Shown piece after piece: positions 42,803-51,198 of a stretch of 64,000 bases of DNA. The DNA is from Pseudomonadales bacterium (lineage in GTDB: Bacteria; Pseudomonadota; Gammaproteobacteria; Pseudomonadales; Azotimanducaceae). Each line of letters begins with the position of its first letter. Positions within the stretch are counted from its first letter, which is position 1. Below the pieces are notes generated by a model, which had not been told where the DNA came from, made no database searches, and saw only the letters and a list, made by a program, of their open reading frames with translations. A program made the translations under genes and the position numbers. The stretch is taken from NCBI GenBank assembly GCA_023300545.1, contig JALZVT010000068.1, positions 30,727-94,726 of the forward strand. The letters run 5' to 3'.

Positions 42803-44094
42803 ATTTTTCACGACCTCTTAAAGGCCTGATAACCGGCCTAGTACTCATCACTTCTCTATCAATGGCGTCTATTTCCTTTGCGGCTGTGGTGGCGATTGAG
42901 AACGCGAAAGTTGCGACCCTCACAGCGGCGGGCACCATCGAATCGGGTGCGGTGCATGTGAGCGATGGCGTCATTACCTGGGTTGGGCTGGGGTCGGATG
43001 CACCAGTTCTAGGGGCAGATGCTGAGCGTATTGATGCGCAAGGTCACTGGGTAACGCCGGGACTGATTGAAAGTCATACCCAGCTTGGCATCGTTGAGAT
43101 CAACGCCGAGTCTTCCAGTTCAGACGTGCGCGTCGAAGAGTTTCCAATGGGACCGGCCTTTGAGGTGCGTTACGCGCTCAATCCGGCATCGGTGTTGTTG
43201 CCCATTTCTCGTGCGTCGGGTGTGACGGCGGCGGTGGTTGCTCCAGCTGCAGGAAATGATCCGTTGGCGGGTGTTGGTGTTGTGATTAGCCTGCGCGAAA
43301 CGTTAGACCCTGCTGAGATGTTGCTGACCGAAAACCTGGCCCTGTTCGGCGGCATGGGTTCCCGTTCGGCAAAGTTTGTCGGTGGTTCACGCAGCGCTCT
43401 TATGGTGCGATTGCGCGAGGCATTAACGGCAGCGAAGCGTTTCTCCCCCGGTCGTTATGTGGCGGATGAGCGTGGCTACAGCGCATCCGACATGGCGGCG
43501 CTCAAACGCTGGCTGTCGAGTGGCGCGCCGCTTGCACTGTCGGTCAATCAGGCCAGCCACATTCTGCAGGCGCTTGCGCTTGCCAACGACTTCAAGTTTC
43601 CGCTGATTATTTTGAGCGGAGCTGAGGCTTGGAAAGTTGCGCCGCAACTCGCTGCTGCAAAGGTGCCGGTTGTGTTGGATGCGATGGCTAACATCCCGAT
43701 TGATTTCGATTCACTGGGCGCGCGCCTCGACAGTGCCGCTCTGCTGCACAAAGCGGGTGTCACCATCGCCTTCACCAGTGAAAACACTCACAACGCGGGT
43801 TGGATCCGGCAGGGCGGTGGTATTGCAGTGGCGAATGGTCTGCCGTTCGATGCCGCATTGGCGGCCATCACGAGTGGGCCTGCGAAAATTTGGGGGCTTG
43901 ATGATCGTGGCGTGCTGGCAAAAGGCAAGGTTGCTGATCTGGTGATTTGGTCGAGTGACCCACTAGAAGTAACGACCCACGCCGAGAAAGTGATGATTGA
44001 TGGCGAGTGGACATCGCTAGAGACGCGGCAAGGTCGATTGCTGGAGCGTTACAGGGATGTGTCGAATACAGTTACGCCGTATGGGTATCGGTAG
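42799..44094 (+). CDS. Secreted amidohydrolase-like protein with degenerate metal site
   Basis: A 431-residue amidohydrolase-fold protein with signal peptide MNFSRPLKGLITGLVLITSLSMASISFA. The fold is clear: IDAQGHWVTPGLIESHTQLGI, GVTAAVVAPAAGNDPLAGVG and the C-terminal LAKGKVADLVIWSSDPLEV. The HxH motif has become H93-T-Q95, and the position of the next ligand reads LALSVNQASHI, without the usual His-x-His. Hydrolase activity by the canonical mechanism is therefore doubtful. It overlaps the preceding, intact paralogue by 4 bases; the two may form a heteromer with one catalytic partner. Only a repeat-containing gap follows. Confidence 0.85.
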   Translation: MNFSRPLKGLITGLVLITSLSMASISFAAVVAIENAKVATLTAAGTIESGAVHVSDGVITWVGLGSDAPVLGADAERIDAQGHWVTPGLIESHTQLGIVEINAESSSSDVRVEEFPMGPAFEVRYALNPASVLLPISRASGVTAAVVAPAAGNDPLAGVGVVISLRETLDPAEMLLTENLALFGGMGSRSAKFVGGSRSALMVRLREALTAAKRFSPGRYVADERGYSASDMAALKRWLSSGAPLALSVNQASHILQALALANDFKFPLIILSGAEAWKVAPQLAAAKVPVVLDAMANIPIDFDSLGARLDSAALLHKAGVTIAFTSENTHNAGWIRQGGGIAVANGLPFDAALAAITSGPAKIWGLDDRGVLAKGKVADLVIWSSDPLEVTTHAEKVMIDGEWTSLETRQGRLLERYRDVSNTVTPYGYR

Positions 44095-44107
44095 CTGCAG
44101 ACAAGAT

Positions 44108-44131
44108 GGGGTCAGAATTTATTCTGCCCCC
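44108..44131. repeat. Dispersed palindrome, copy 3
   Basis: GGGGTCAGAATT followed by TATTCTGCCCCC, the same element as at 22476 and 38486 but in the opposite orientation (TCAG on the left arm). It lies 13 bases after the second amidohydrolase stop and may serve as a terminator hairpin. No transposase is nearby. Confidence 0.85.
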
Positions 44132-44157
44132 TGCATTCGGCTGCATTCGGCTGCATT
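44131..44157 (+). repeat. 10-bp tandem repeat CTGCATTCGG
   Basis: CTGCATTCGG is repeated at 44131-44140 and 44141-44150, with a partial third copy (CTGCATT) to 44157. It abuts the palindrome. The rest of the 233-base gap up to 44327 shows no gene. Confidence 0.85.
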
Positions 44158-44327
44158 GGTTCAAGAAGGCGCTGGGCGTAAAAATTTCGTAAGACTTTGT
44201 TGCCAATTTAGCGTGAACGCCATCGTTCAAATATGATGCCCCAGTGAGAGGTCATTGAACGCCAAGAGTTAACATGCCTGTTTGGTCTATCACCCAAATC
44301 ACTTTTCTATACTAAGGTCATTACACT

Positions 44328-44795
44328 ATGAAAAAGGCACTATTAGCATTTGTTATGTTTTTGGTTGTGGCGCCTCTGGCTAACGCTGCGCAACCTGAAA
44401 TTTGGATGAAAAAAGGCTGGGATTTTGCGATTAATGGTTATGACTCCGTTGCCTACTTTACGGAAAGTATGCCGGTTGAAGGCGACGACCGTTTTGTGAC
44501 CGAGTACAAGGACGTTAACTGGCGCTTTTCTAGTGCTGAAAACTTAGCGCTGTTTGAAGCGAACCCTGAAAAATACAGCCCACAGTACGGCGGTCACTGT
44601 GCGTATGGCCTGGGTAAAAACGGTGTATTAGTACATGGCGACCCAGAAGTTTATAAGGTGGTCGATGGCAAGCTGTACCTTAACTTAAACCGTCGTTTGC
44701 AGAAAAAATGGCTGCGCGACGAAGCGTTCTACATTGAGCATGCCGACAAAGTTTGGCCTCGTGCTCTGACGGAAGAAATTGACGTAGATTGGTAG
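44328..44795 (+). CDS. Secreted YHS-domain protein
   Basis: A 155-residue periplasmic protein with signal peptide MKKALLAFVMFLVVAPLANAA and a YHS domain. The YHS signature is GYDSVAYFTESMPVEGDDRFVTEYKDVNWRFSSAENLALFEANPEKYSPQYGGHCAYGLGKNG, a metal-associated domain. The rest (VHGDPEVYKVVDGKLYLNLNRRLQKKWLRD) is typical of stand-alone YHS proteins annotated as metal-binding or tetratricopeptide-associated. A role in copper or other metal handling is plausible but not shown. The start ATG at 44328 has no strong ribosome site; TATACT at 44308-44313 is a weak -10 candidate. It converges with tesB. Confidence 0.85.
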   Translation: MKKALLAFVMFLVVAPLANAAQPEIWMKKGWDFAINGYDSVAYFTESMPVEGDDRFVTEYKDVNWRFSSAENLALFEANPEKYSPQYGGHCAYGLGKNGVLVHGDPEVYKVVDGKLYLNLNRRLQKKWLRDEAFYIEHADKVWPRALTEEIDVDW

Positions 44796-44837
44796 GCTGA
44801 GCAGGGTCTTCAGAGGTTTATGCTAAATAGCTGGGTG

Positions 44838-45707
44838 TCATGATTCATCATGCACCCGCACCAGGCCTTCCTGGGCCACTGACGCTACCAAATCACCCGC
44901 ACGATTAAAGATAGACCCACGATTAAAACCGCGTGCGCCACCAGCGCTTGGGCTGTCTTGCACGTACAGCAACCACTCATCAGCACGAAACTCGCGGTGA
45001 AACCACATCGCGTGATCGAGGCTTGCGACCTGAATATTGTCCTGCGCGAACGAGACGGCGTGGGGCAGTGTGGTCGTATCGAGCAAGGTCCAGTCTGACA
45101 GATACGCCAGCACACACTGATGCAGGCGACGGTCGTCAGGCAGGCTTTCCCAGGATTTCATCCAGCAGGCCTGGTACGGCGGACGCTTTTGGGGTCGAAA
45201 GGGATTGTGACTCTGATCTACCGGCCGCATTTCGATAGGGCGGGCACGGGTGAACGAATCTCGATACTGTTCTGGGATCTGGTCAATATAATCAACCAGC
45301 AAATCGGCTTCACTTTTCAGTGCTTCCGGTGGTGGCACATCCGGCATTTCTGACTGATGACTAAAGCCAGGTTCGTCAGCTTGAAAGCTGATCGACATGC
45401 TGAAGATCGCCTTGCCTCGTTGTACCGCAACCACCCGGCGAGTGGTGAAACTCTTGCCGTCGCGGATGCGGTCAACGTTGTAAAGAATAGGAATGGTCGT
45501 GTCGCCGGGACGCAGGAAATAGCCGTGCAATGAATGCGGGTGGCGATCGGGTTCTACCGTTCGCGACGCCGCAACCAAGGCCTGGCCGAGAACCTGACCG
45601 CCGTACACGCGCTGCCAGCCTTCGTCGGGGCTGGTGCCCCGAAAAAGGTTGTTTTCGATCTCCTCGAGATCAAGGAGATCGATTAACGCTTCGAGCGACT
45701 TTTCCAT
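44838..45707 (-). CDS. tesB: Acyl-CoA thioesterase II TesB
   Basis: A 289-residue double-hotdog thioesterase hydrolysing medium- and long-chain acyl-CoA. Conserved parts: GTSPDEGWQRVYGGQVLGQALVAASRTV, HSLHGYFLRPGD, and the catalytic-region SLDHAMWFHREFRADEWLLYVQDSPSAGGARGFNRG with QEGLVR near the end. Of the E. coli triad (Asp204, Thr228, Gln278), Asp and Gln are present and Ser stands at the Thr position. ATG 45707 lies 28 bases downstream of the ahcY stop, so it could be the third gene of a sahR-ahcY-tesB operon. Confidence 0.92.
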   Translation of the reverse strand: MEKSLEALIDLLDLEEIENNLFRGTSPDEGWQRVYGGQVLGQALVAASRTVEPDRHPHSLHGYFLRPGDTTIPILYNVDRIRDGKSFTTRRVVAVQRGKAIFSMSISFQADEPGFSHQSEMPDVPPPEALKSEADLLVDYIDQIPEQYRDSFTRARPIEMRPVDQSHNPFRPQKRPPYQACWMKSWESLPDDRRLHQCVLAYLSDWTLLDTTTLPHAVSFAQDNIQVASLDHAMWFHREFRADEWLLYVQDSPSAGGARGFNRGSIFNRAGDLVASVAQEGLVRVHDES

Positions 45708-45735
45708 CTATCTTTCCGACTACTACAGGTTCAGT

Positions 45736-47097
45736 TTAGTACTTGTAGCTTTCTGGCTTGAATGGGCCTTCCTGGGTAACCCCGATGTAGTCCGCCTGGT
45801 GCGTGGTGAGCTGGGTCATGGTACCGCCAAAGCCTTGCACCATGAGTGCCGCGACTTCCTCGTCCAGCTTCTTGGGTAGCACTTCTACCGTTACCGGCTG
45901 GCGTTGGTTTTCTGGCTGATCGGCCCAAGCCTGATCAAACAGGTGCATCTGTGCGAGCACTTGGTTGGCAAAGGAACCGTCCATGATGCGCGAGGGGTGA
46001 CCCATGGCGTTACCAAGGTTAACCAGTCGGCCTTCGCTTAACAGCAGCACGTAGTCAGAACGGTTATCGCTCCGATAGATCTGGTGAACCTGTTCCTTAA
46101 CTTCGCTCCACTCCCAGTTGTCACGCATAAACTGCGTGTCGATCTCGTTGTCGAAGTGGCCAATGTTGCAGACGATGGCGCCTTTTTTAATGGTTTGCAG
46201 CATCGCTGAATCACAGACGCCGGCGTTGCCTGTGCAGGTGACGATCAGATCGGTATCCTGCATGAGGCGCATGTCGATGTCTGCGGCTTTGCCTGTGTTT
46301 ACGCCGCCGTTGTAGGCAGACACTACTTCATAGCCATCCATACACGCTTGCATCGCACAGATAGGGTCAACTTCAGTAACGCGAACGATCATTCCTTCCT
46401 GGCGCAGGCTCTGTGCAGAACCCTTACCAACGTCGCCGTAACCAACAACCAGTGCGCGCTTGCCAGACATGAGCATATCGGTGGCACGCTTCACGGCGTC
46501 GTTCAATGAATGGCGGCAGCCGTACTTGTTGTCGTTCTTCGACTTGGTGACCGAATCGTTGACGTTAATGGCGGGAACCTTGAGTTCGCCTTTTTGCATC
46601 ATTTCCAGCAGGCGGTGAACGCCCGTGGTGGTTTCTTCTGAGATGCCATGAATGCTATCCAGCATTTTGGGGTATTTCTCGTGGATGAGCAGAGTCAGGT
46701 CGCCGCCATCATCAAGCAGAACGTTGGCGTTCCAAGGTTCGCCGTTTTTCAGAATGGTTTGTTCCAGGCACCATTCGTACTCGTCGTCTGTTTCACCTTT
46801 CCAGGCAAAAGTAGGGATTCCGGCTTCGGCCATGGCGGCGGCAGCGTGATCCTGAGTAGAGAAAATGTTGCACGATGACCAGCGCAGTTCTGCGCCAAGC
46901 TCAATCAGCGTTTCCATTAACACGGCTGTTTGAATAGTCATGTGAATGCAACCAATGATGCGTGCGCCAGCAAGCGGTTGGGCATCTTTGTAGCGCGTGC
47001 GCAGCGCCATCAGTGCAGGCATTTCGTTTTCTGCGAGAGCAATCTCTTTGCGGCCGAACTCGGCTTTGGAGATGTCTGCTACTTTGTAATCGGCCAT
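45736..47097 (-). CDS. ahcY: Adenosylhomocysteinase AhcY
   Basis: The enzyme that reversibly cleaves S-adenosylhomocysteine to adenosine and homocysteine, clearing the product of methyltransferases. 453 residues, normal length. Signatures: [57 protein letters not shown], and the NAD-binding [23 protein letters not shown]. The C-terminus ends [20 protein letters not shown], as in bacterial AhcY. AGGAATG precedes ATG 47097. It lies 48 bases downstream of the ArsR-methyltransferase gene and on the same strand, which suggests co-transcription and control by SAH. Confidence 0.97.
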   Translation of the reverse strand: MADYKVADISKAEFGRKEIALAENEMPALMALRTRYKDAQPLAGARIIGCIHMTIQTAVLMETLIELGAELRWSSCNIFSTQDHAAAAMAEAGIPTFAWKGETDDEYEWCLEQTILKNGEPWNANVLLDDGGDLTLLIHEKYPKMLDSIHGISEETTTGVHRLLEMMQKGELKVPAINVNDSVTKSKNDNKYGCRHSLNDAVKRATDMLMSGKRALVVGYGDVGKGSAQSLRQEGMIVRVTEVDPICAMQACMDGYEVVSAYNGGVNTGKAADIDMRLMQDTDLIVTCTGNAGVCDSAMLQTIKKGAIVCNIGHFDNEIDTQFMRDNWEWSEVKEQVHQIYRSDNRSDYVLLLSEGRLVNLGNAMGHPSRIMDGSFANQVLAQMHLFDQAWADQPENQRQPVTVEVLPKKLDEEVAALMVQGFGGTMTQLTTHQADYIGVTQEGPFKPESYKY

Positions 47098-47145
47098 TTG
47101 GCATTCCTTTTTAGGTTGTGCGATTTATCGTTGAAGTTCTATTGG

Positions 47146-48174
47146 TTAGAGAAGGGGCTTTGCAAAGGCGTGCAATTGCACTTGAAAGCCGTTGTTCTGC
47201 GTGAGGTATTGACTGGCGGGCATATCGAAGCCTGCGCGTTCACCCCAGTGCATGAGTTCGTCGGGCTCAAAGCCGAGCCAGAAGTCGCCGCAGGCGGTTT
47301 TCACCCATTCTTGATCATGGCGGCAGAGTTCGACCAGTATGAGTACGCCGCCTGGGCGTAGGACGCTAAACGCCTGTTGTAAAAACGCGAGTGGCGAGGG
47401 TTGGTGGTGCAGCACCATCGCAGCAGCGACGGCATCGAACACGCGACGAGCAGGCAGCTCGGCAAAATCGCGGAGCTGCAGGCGCACATTGGGTGTATTG
47501 CCGATGCGTTGCTCGGCGCGATCGAGCATGGCTTTGGCGCTGTCGATGCCGGTGACGCGTTCGAATCGATTGGCGAGCAGTGAAAGCAGTTGGCCTTCGC
47601 CCGGTCCTACTTCCAGTGCGTGGCCATGATCGCAGGCCGCTTGACGCAGCAACTCATCCGCGGCCTCTGCGTAGGTTTCAGGGTCGCTAATAAGGGTGCT
47701 TTGTTCGGTTAAGGCTTCTGCATTGGCGGAGAAGAAAGCCTGACTACGGCTGCGGCGTTCGGCGTGAATGCTGGCTATAGCCTGCTGTTGCGATGATGCG
47801 GCAGGCAGGCGGTCAATGCTGGCAAACAGGCCGCGGAGCAAATCAGGATGTGTCTCGTGGTGCAGGGCGCGACGGTAGAACAGGCTGGTGCCTTCACGGC
47901 GACGGGTGAGCAGGCCGGCGCTCAGCAGCAATTTTAAATGGTGGCTGAGAGCAGACTGGGAAACGTCGAGTACACGGCAGAGTTCGAGTACGGCAAAGGA
48001 TTCGCGTGCGAGCAATTGCAGAATGTTCTGCCGCAGGCTGTCACCCGCAGCGCGATTGAGTTCGACCAGCTGGGCCGCGTCGCTGCCAATGTCTGCCGGC
48101 GCAGAGATGGCTGCAGGCTTTAGTGCTGTCTTCGGGGTCGTCGATTTTAGTTTCACTGAACTCACGCGGCGCAA
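47146..48174 (-). CDS. ArsR-family regulator fused to a SAM-methyltransferase domain (SahR-like)
   Basis: A 342-residue fusion. Residues ~35-105 form an ArsR winged helix (LRQNILQLLARESFAVLELCRVLDVSQSALSHHLKLLLSAGLLTRRREGTSLFY). Residues ~170-330 form a class I methyltransferase-like domain with motif I LEVGPGEGQLLSLL and motif II GIDSAKAMLDRAEQRI. The latter may serve as a sensor for SAH/SAM. From memory, SahR regulators of the methyl cycle are ArsR proteins encoded next to ahcY, and this fits. A 20-bp palindrome lies 31 bases upstream of the longest frame. No ATG start is available; TTG 48174, GTG 48165 and GTG 48156 are candidates, so the N-terminus is uncertain. Confidence 0.87.
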   Translation of the reverse strand: MRRVSSVKLKSTTPKTALKPAAISAPADIGSDAAQLVELNRAAGDSLRQNILQLLARESFAVLELCRVLDVSQSALSHHLKLLLSAGLLTRRREGTSLFYRRALHHETHPDLLRGLFASIDRLPAASSQQQAIASIHAERRSRSQAFFSANAEALTEQSTLISDPETYAEAADELLRQAACDHGHALEVGPGEGQLLSLLANRFERVTGIDSAKAMLDRAEQRIGNTPNVRLQLRDFAELPARRVFDAVAAAMVLHHQPSPLAFLQQAFSVLRPGGVLILVELCRHDQEWVKTACGDFWLGFEPDELMHWGERAGFDMPASQYLTQNNGFQVQLHAFAKPLL

Positions 48175-48205
48175 TCTAGCCCATGTTGGAGCGGATTCCT
48201 ACTCA

Positions 48206-48225
48206 ATATCAAAATATTTTGATAT
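48206..48225. promoter_or_regulatory. Perfect 20-bp palindrome, probable SahR-type operator
   Basis: ATATCAAAATATTTTGATAT is perfectly self-complementary over 20 bases and sits in the 183-base space between the leftward ArsR-MTase/ahcY genes and the rightward aminotransferase. The ATATCAA half-site resembles the SahR sites I remember. TATATT directly to its right (48225-48230) is a possible -10, so binding could block transcription of both arms. Confidence 0.75.
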
Positions 48226-48357
48226 ATATTTGTGAGCTGAGATGCCCGTGGTAAAAAGTCAGCGACCAATGCCAACAATGGCTCGTTTCGGTGCGACAAT
48301 CTGACGGTACCGGCGAGCGGAGCGGTGCTGTACACAGGTAAAGGACCGTAGATAGAG

Positions 48358-49563
48358 ATGGAAACAAAGAACACCACAGCGAATTCAGTAAACAGTGTTG
48401 CTGACCTGGCTCAGTCATTGGCCGGGCAAAGCAAGCTGCCCAAGGTGGGCACCACCATTTTCACCGTGATGTCCGGGCTCGCGCAGCAGGAAGGGGCGCT
48501 AAACCTGTCCCAGGGCTTCCCCGATTTTGATGGGCCGGCGCCGCTACTCGAGCGAGTTCAGCACTATCTCACCCATGGCTACAACCAATACGCGCCAATG
48601 CAGGGAGTTCCCGCGCTCCGCGAAGCCATCGCTACCAAGGTGCAGGATCTCTATGGTCATCGACCAGATCCGGATGCGGAGATCACCATCACGTCGGGCG
48701 CGACCGAGGCGCTCTTCTGTGCCATCAGTGCCGTGGTTCGGCCTGGTGATGAAGTCATTGTTTTTGATCCGGCTTATGACTCGTACGAGCCTGTTATCGA
48801 GTTGTGTGGTGGAACAGCGGTTCATGTGCCGCTGCTGCCGCCCGAGTTTGCGGTGGACTGGAATCGGGTTGAAAGCGTGATCACCGACCGCACCCGCCTT
48901 ATTATTACAAACACGCCGCACAACCCAACCGGATCAGTCTGGTCAGCGGGTGATATGGCAACGCTTGCAGAGCTTGTGCTCAAGCGGCCCATCTATTTGC
49001 TGGCGGACGAGGTGTACGAACACATCTGCTTCGACGGCGTGCCCCATGAAAGCCTGTGTCGATATCCTGACCTTTACGCGCGCAGCTTTGTGGTGTCGTC
49101 GTTTGGTAAGACTTATCACACGACGGGCTGGAAGATTGGCTATTGCGTGGCGCCTGCCGAGCTAACCACTGAGTTTCGCAAGATTCATCAATTCAACACG
49201 TTCACCAGCAATACGCCGATTCAATACGCCTTAGCCGATTTTTTGACGATGCACCCGGAGCATCATCTCCAGTTGCCCGATTTTTATCAGGCCAAGAGAG
49301 ATCATTTTTGTGCGCTGCTGGGGGAATCGAAGTTTGCGTTTACCAAGGCGGCAGGCACCTACTTTCAACTGGTTGATTATTCGGCATTCTCAAGCGAAAA
49401 CGATGTGGTGCTGGCCGAGCGCTTGACCCGCGAGGCCAAACTGGCCGCGATTCCTATCTCGGTGTTCTACAAAGACCCACCCGATGCACATTATTTGCGG
49501 CTGTGCTTTGCTAAAGATGATGCGACCCTCGAGCGGGGCGCGCAGATCTTGTGTGATCTTTAG
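48358..49563 (+). CDS. PLP-dependent aminotransferase, methionine/glutamine type (YbdL-like)
   Basis: A class I/II aminotransferase of 401 residues. The PLP lysine is in SSFGKTYHTTGWKIGYCVAP. Other family segments are LNLSQGFPDFDGPAPLLERV, QYAPMQGVPALREAIATKV, ITITSGATEALFCAISAVVRPGDEVIVFDPAYDSYEP and LADEVYEHICFDGVPHESL. The pattern is that of YbdL/KAT-type enzymes that transaminate methionine and glutamine with keto-acids such as KMTB. It is followed 26 bases later by a YafV-like omega-amidase gene, the partner that removes 2-oxoglutaramate. Both lie rightward from the palindromic operator shared with the SahR-like regulator, placing them in methionine salvage. Confidence 0.9.
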   Translation: METKNTTANSVNSVADLAQSLAGQSKLPKVGTTIFTVMSGLAQQEGALNLSQGFPDFDGPAPLLERVQHYLTHGYNQYAPMQGVPALREAIATKVQDLYGHRPDPDAEITITSGATEALFCAISAVVRPGDEVIVFDPAYDSYEPVIELCGGTAVHVPLLPPEFAVDWNRVESVITDRTRLIITNTPHNPTGSVWSAGDMATLAELVLKRPIYLLADEVYEHICFDGVPHESLCRYPDLYARSFVVSSFGKTYHTTGWKIGYCVAPAELTTEFRKIHQFNTFTSNTPIQYALADFLTMHPEHHLQLPDFYQAKRDHFCALLGESKFAFTKAAGTYFQLVDYSAFSSENDVVLAERLTREAKLAAIPISVFYKDPPDAHYLRLCFAKDDATLERGAQILCDL

Positions 49564-49589
49564 CTGGTGAGCACGCTAGCAGGGCAACT

Positions 49590-50390
49590 ATGACCAGTTC
49601 AATTGACATCAGTTTGATTCAAACGGCAACCCATTGGCACGATCCGGCGGCTAATCGCAGTCTGTTTGATCGCTGGCTCGAGGGCGTGCCGGCCAGCAGC
49701 GATCTGGTGGTGTTGCCCGAGATGTTCAGCACGGGTTTCACCATGGCCTCAATCGAGCAGGCAGAGTCTATGGACGGCCCCACGGTCAGTTGGCTGATCG
49801 ATGCGGCACGACGTACGGGTAAGACATTGTGTGGCAGCGTGGTGATCGCGCGACACACCCAGTCAACGGCCAAGCCTGAGTACGTTAACCGCCTGCTGTG
49901 GGTGACTCCTGCGGGTGAGGTCACAAGCTACGACAAGCGCCATCGGTTTCGCATGGCGGGGGAGCATCTCCACTATGAGGCCGGGAAGGACCGTGTGATC
50001 GTCAAGCATAAGGGTGTGCGCATTCTGCTGCAGGTCTGCTACGACCTACGTTTTCCGGTGTTTGCCCGTAATCGTGATGACTATGACGTGTATCTGCTGG
50101 TGGCCAACTGGCCTGCAGCCCGGCAACACCACTGGAACACGCTGCTGGCAGCGCGAGCCATTGAGAATCAGTGTTATGTGGTAGCCGTTAATCGCGTTGG
50201 TGAGGATGGCAACGGCGTGACCTACAGTGGGGGTAGCGGCATCTACAACTTTCAGGGTGAGGCTGATGTGGTGTCATTTGAGACCGAAGCTGTGCTCAGC
50301 GGGCAGCTCGATATGACGGCTCAGGCCAACTACCGCGAGGCGTTTCCAGCCTGGCAGGACGCGGATCGCTTTCACCTCGATTCGATCTGA
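49590..50390 (+). CDS. yafV: Omega-amidase, YafV-type nitrilase-family protein
   Basis: A 266-residue carbon-nitrogen hydrolase of the omega-amidase group, which hydrolyses 2-oxoglutaramate or 2-oxosuccinamate. The catalytic Glu is in VVLPEMFSTGFTM, the Lys in TSYDKRHRFRMAGEHLHY, and the Cys in LLQVCYDLRFPVFARN. The start follows the aminotransferase stop by 26 bases, and the pair is the classical glutamine transaminase-omega-amidase module that regenerates methionine from its keto-acid. Length and motif spacing are normal. A hairpin lies 20 bases after its stop. Confidence 0.92.
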   Translation: MTSSIDISLIQTATHWHDPAANRSLFDRWLEGVPASSDLVVLPEMFSTGFTMASIEQAESMDGPTVSWLIDAARRTGKTLCGSVVIARHTQSTAKPEYVNRLLWVTPAGEVTSYDKRHRFRMAGEHLHYEAGKDRVIVKHKGVRILLQVCYDLRFPVFARNRDDYDVYLLVANWPAARQHHWNTLLAARAIENQCYVVAVNRVGEDGNGVTYSGGSGIYNFQGEADVVSFETEAVLSGQLDMTAQANYREAFPAWQDADRFHLDSI

Positions 50391-50409
50391 AATCGTTGAC
50401 GTGTCCTTC

Positions 50410-50430
50410 GCGCACAGCGCCGCTGTGCGC
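50410..50430 (+). terminator. Hairpin after the omega-amidase gene (possible terminator)
   Basis: GCGCACAGC at 50410-50418, a GCC loop and GCTGTGCGC at 50422-50430 form a perfect 9-bp stem. The following sequence is not a clean T-run (CATAATACGCTCCGTTTCTT), so termination efficiency is uncertain. Confidence 0.45.
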
Positions 50431-50483
50431 CATAATACGCTCCGTTTCTTATACCCCATGACCCTTATTGTTTAGAGGTAGCT

Positions 50484-50942
50484 ATGCCATCAACTCTGCA
50501 ACCCATGTTCAGAATCGCCAGTATCGCCCTGTTGACTGGCGCGCTAGCCGCTTGCGGCGGAGCGGACACAGGTGGCACGACCTCTGCGGCGGTTAACGAC
50601 GCAGCGGACGCTGCCGGAGCCCAGGTTAAAGAGGCGGTGTCTGGCGCTGGTGAAAAGGCAGACGCCGAAATGGTAGCCGTAGTTTCCGGGGAGCCCGACC
50701 TTGCGGCTGGCGAAAAGACCTACGGTCGATACTGCTTTTCTTGCCATGCGGCTGGCGTGGCCGGTTCACCGAAGCTCGGCTCTGCAGAAGATTGGGCGCC
50801 ACGTACGGCCAAGGGGCTCGACATGTTGGTGGCCTCAACCATCAAAGGCATAGCGCCCGGTATGCCTGCGCGGGGTCTGTGCTCGAACTGTTCAGATGAC
50901 GAACTGCGCAACACTGTGGCATGGATGATCACCCAGCAGTAG
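50484..50942 (+). CDS. Lipoprotein cytochrome c (c5-like)
   Basis: A 152-residue class I cytochrome c. A signal peptide ends with lipobox ALAAC, giving an acylated Cys24 and hence membrane anchoring. An Ala-rich tether (30-65) follows. The heme motif is C84FSCH88 and the axial Met is probably M127 in APGMPARG. Two extra Cys (C133, C136 in LCSNCSDD) form a CxxC as in many c5-type cytochromes, probably a disulfide. The end DDELRNTVAWMITQQ is typical. It would move electrons in the periplasm; no oxidase gene is adjacent. Confidence 0.92.
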   Translation: MPSTLQPMFRIASIALLTGALAACGGADTGGTTSAAVNDAADAAGAQVKEAVSGAGEKADAEMVAVVSGEPDLAAGEKTYGRYCFSCHAAGVAGSPKLGSAEDWAPRTAKGLDMLVASTIKGIAPGMPARGLCSNCSDDELRNTVAWMITQQ

Positions 50943-51135
50943 CGATGGCCAGTCAAGCTGGCCAGCAGTTGGCTAGTTTGACCTCTGCTGTGAATAGGTT
51001 GGTCTCTACGAACCAAGCTATCTATTTTCGAGCTTGTAGAGCTGCATAGTAAATCATTATTTATCAATGACTTGCTGCCTATAGATAAACTCAATATAGT
51101 TTGCTTTTGAGCGCGGCACTCGGCGCGATTGTTGC

Positions 51136-51162
51136 AGTCTTACTAGTAACAGTAGTAAGACT
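51136..51162. repeat. Perfect 10-bp inverted repeat upstream of the LRAT-like gene
   Basis: AGTCTTACTA at 51136-51145 and TAGTAAGACT at 51153-51162 are exact reverse complements separated by GTAACAG. The element lies 36 bases before ATG 51199. It could be a regulator site, an mRNA hairpin or a terminator of the upstream cytochrome gene; the T-run expected of a terminator is short. Confidence 0.8.
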
Positions 51163-51198
51163 GGTTTCAGTCATTCAGCGATCTGACATGGAGTAGCT

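Noticed and set aside
44281..44327. Promoter for the YHS gene from TATACT at 44308
   Set aside because: No acceptable -35 hexamer lies at 16-18 bases and the leader would be very short, so it is left as a weak possibility only.
48206..48225. SAH or SAM riboswitch upstream of ahcY/sahR
   Set aside because: The structured element is a perfect DNA palindrome between divergent genes, beside an ArsR regulator; I see no riboswitch-like conserved RNA junction.
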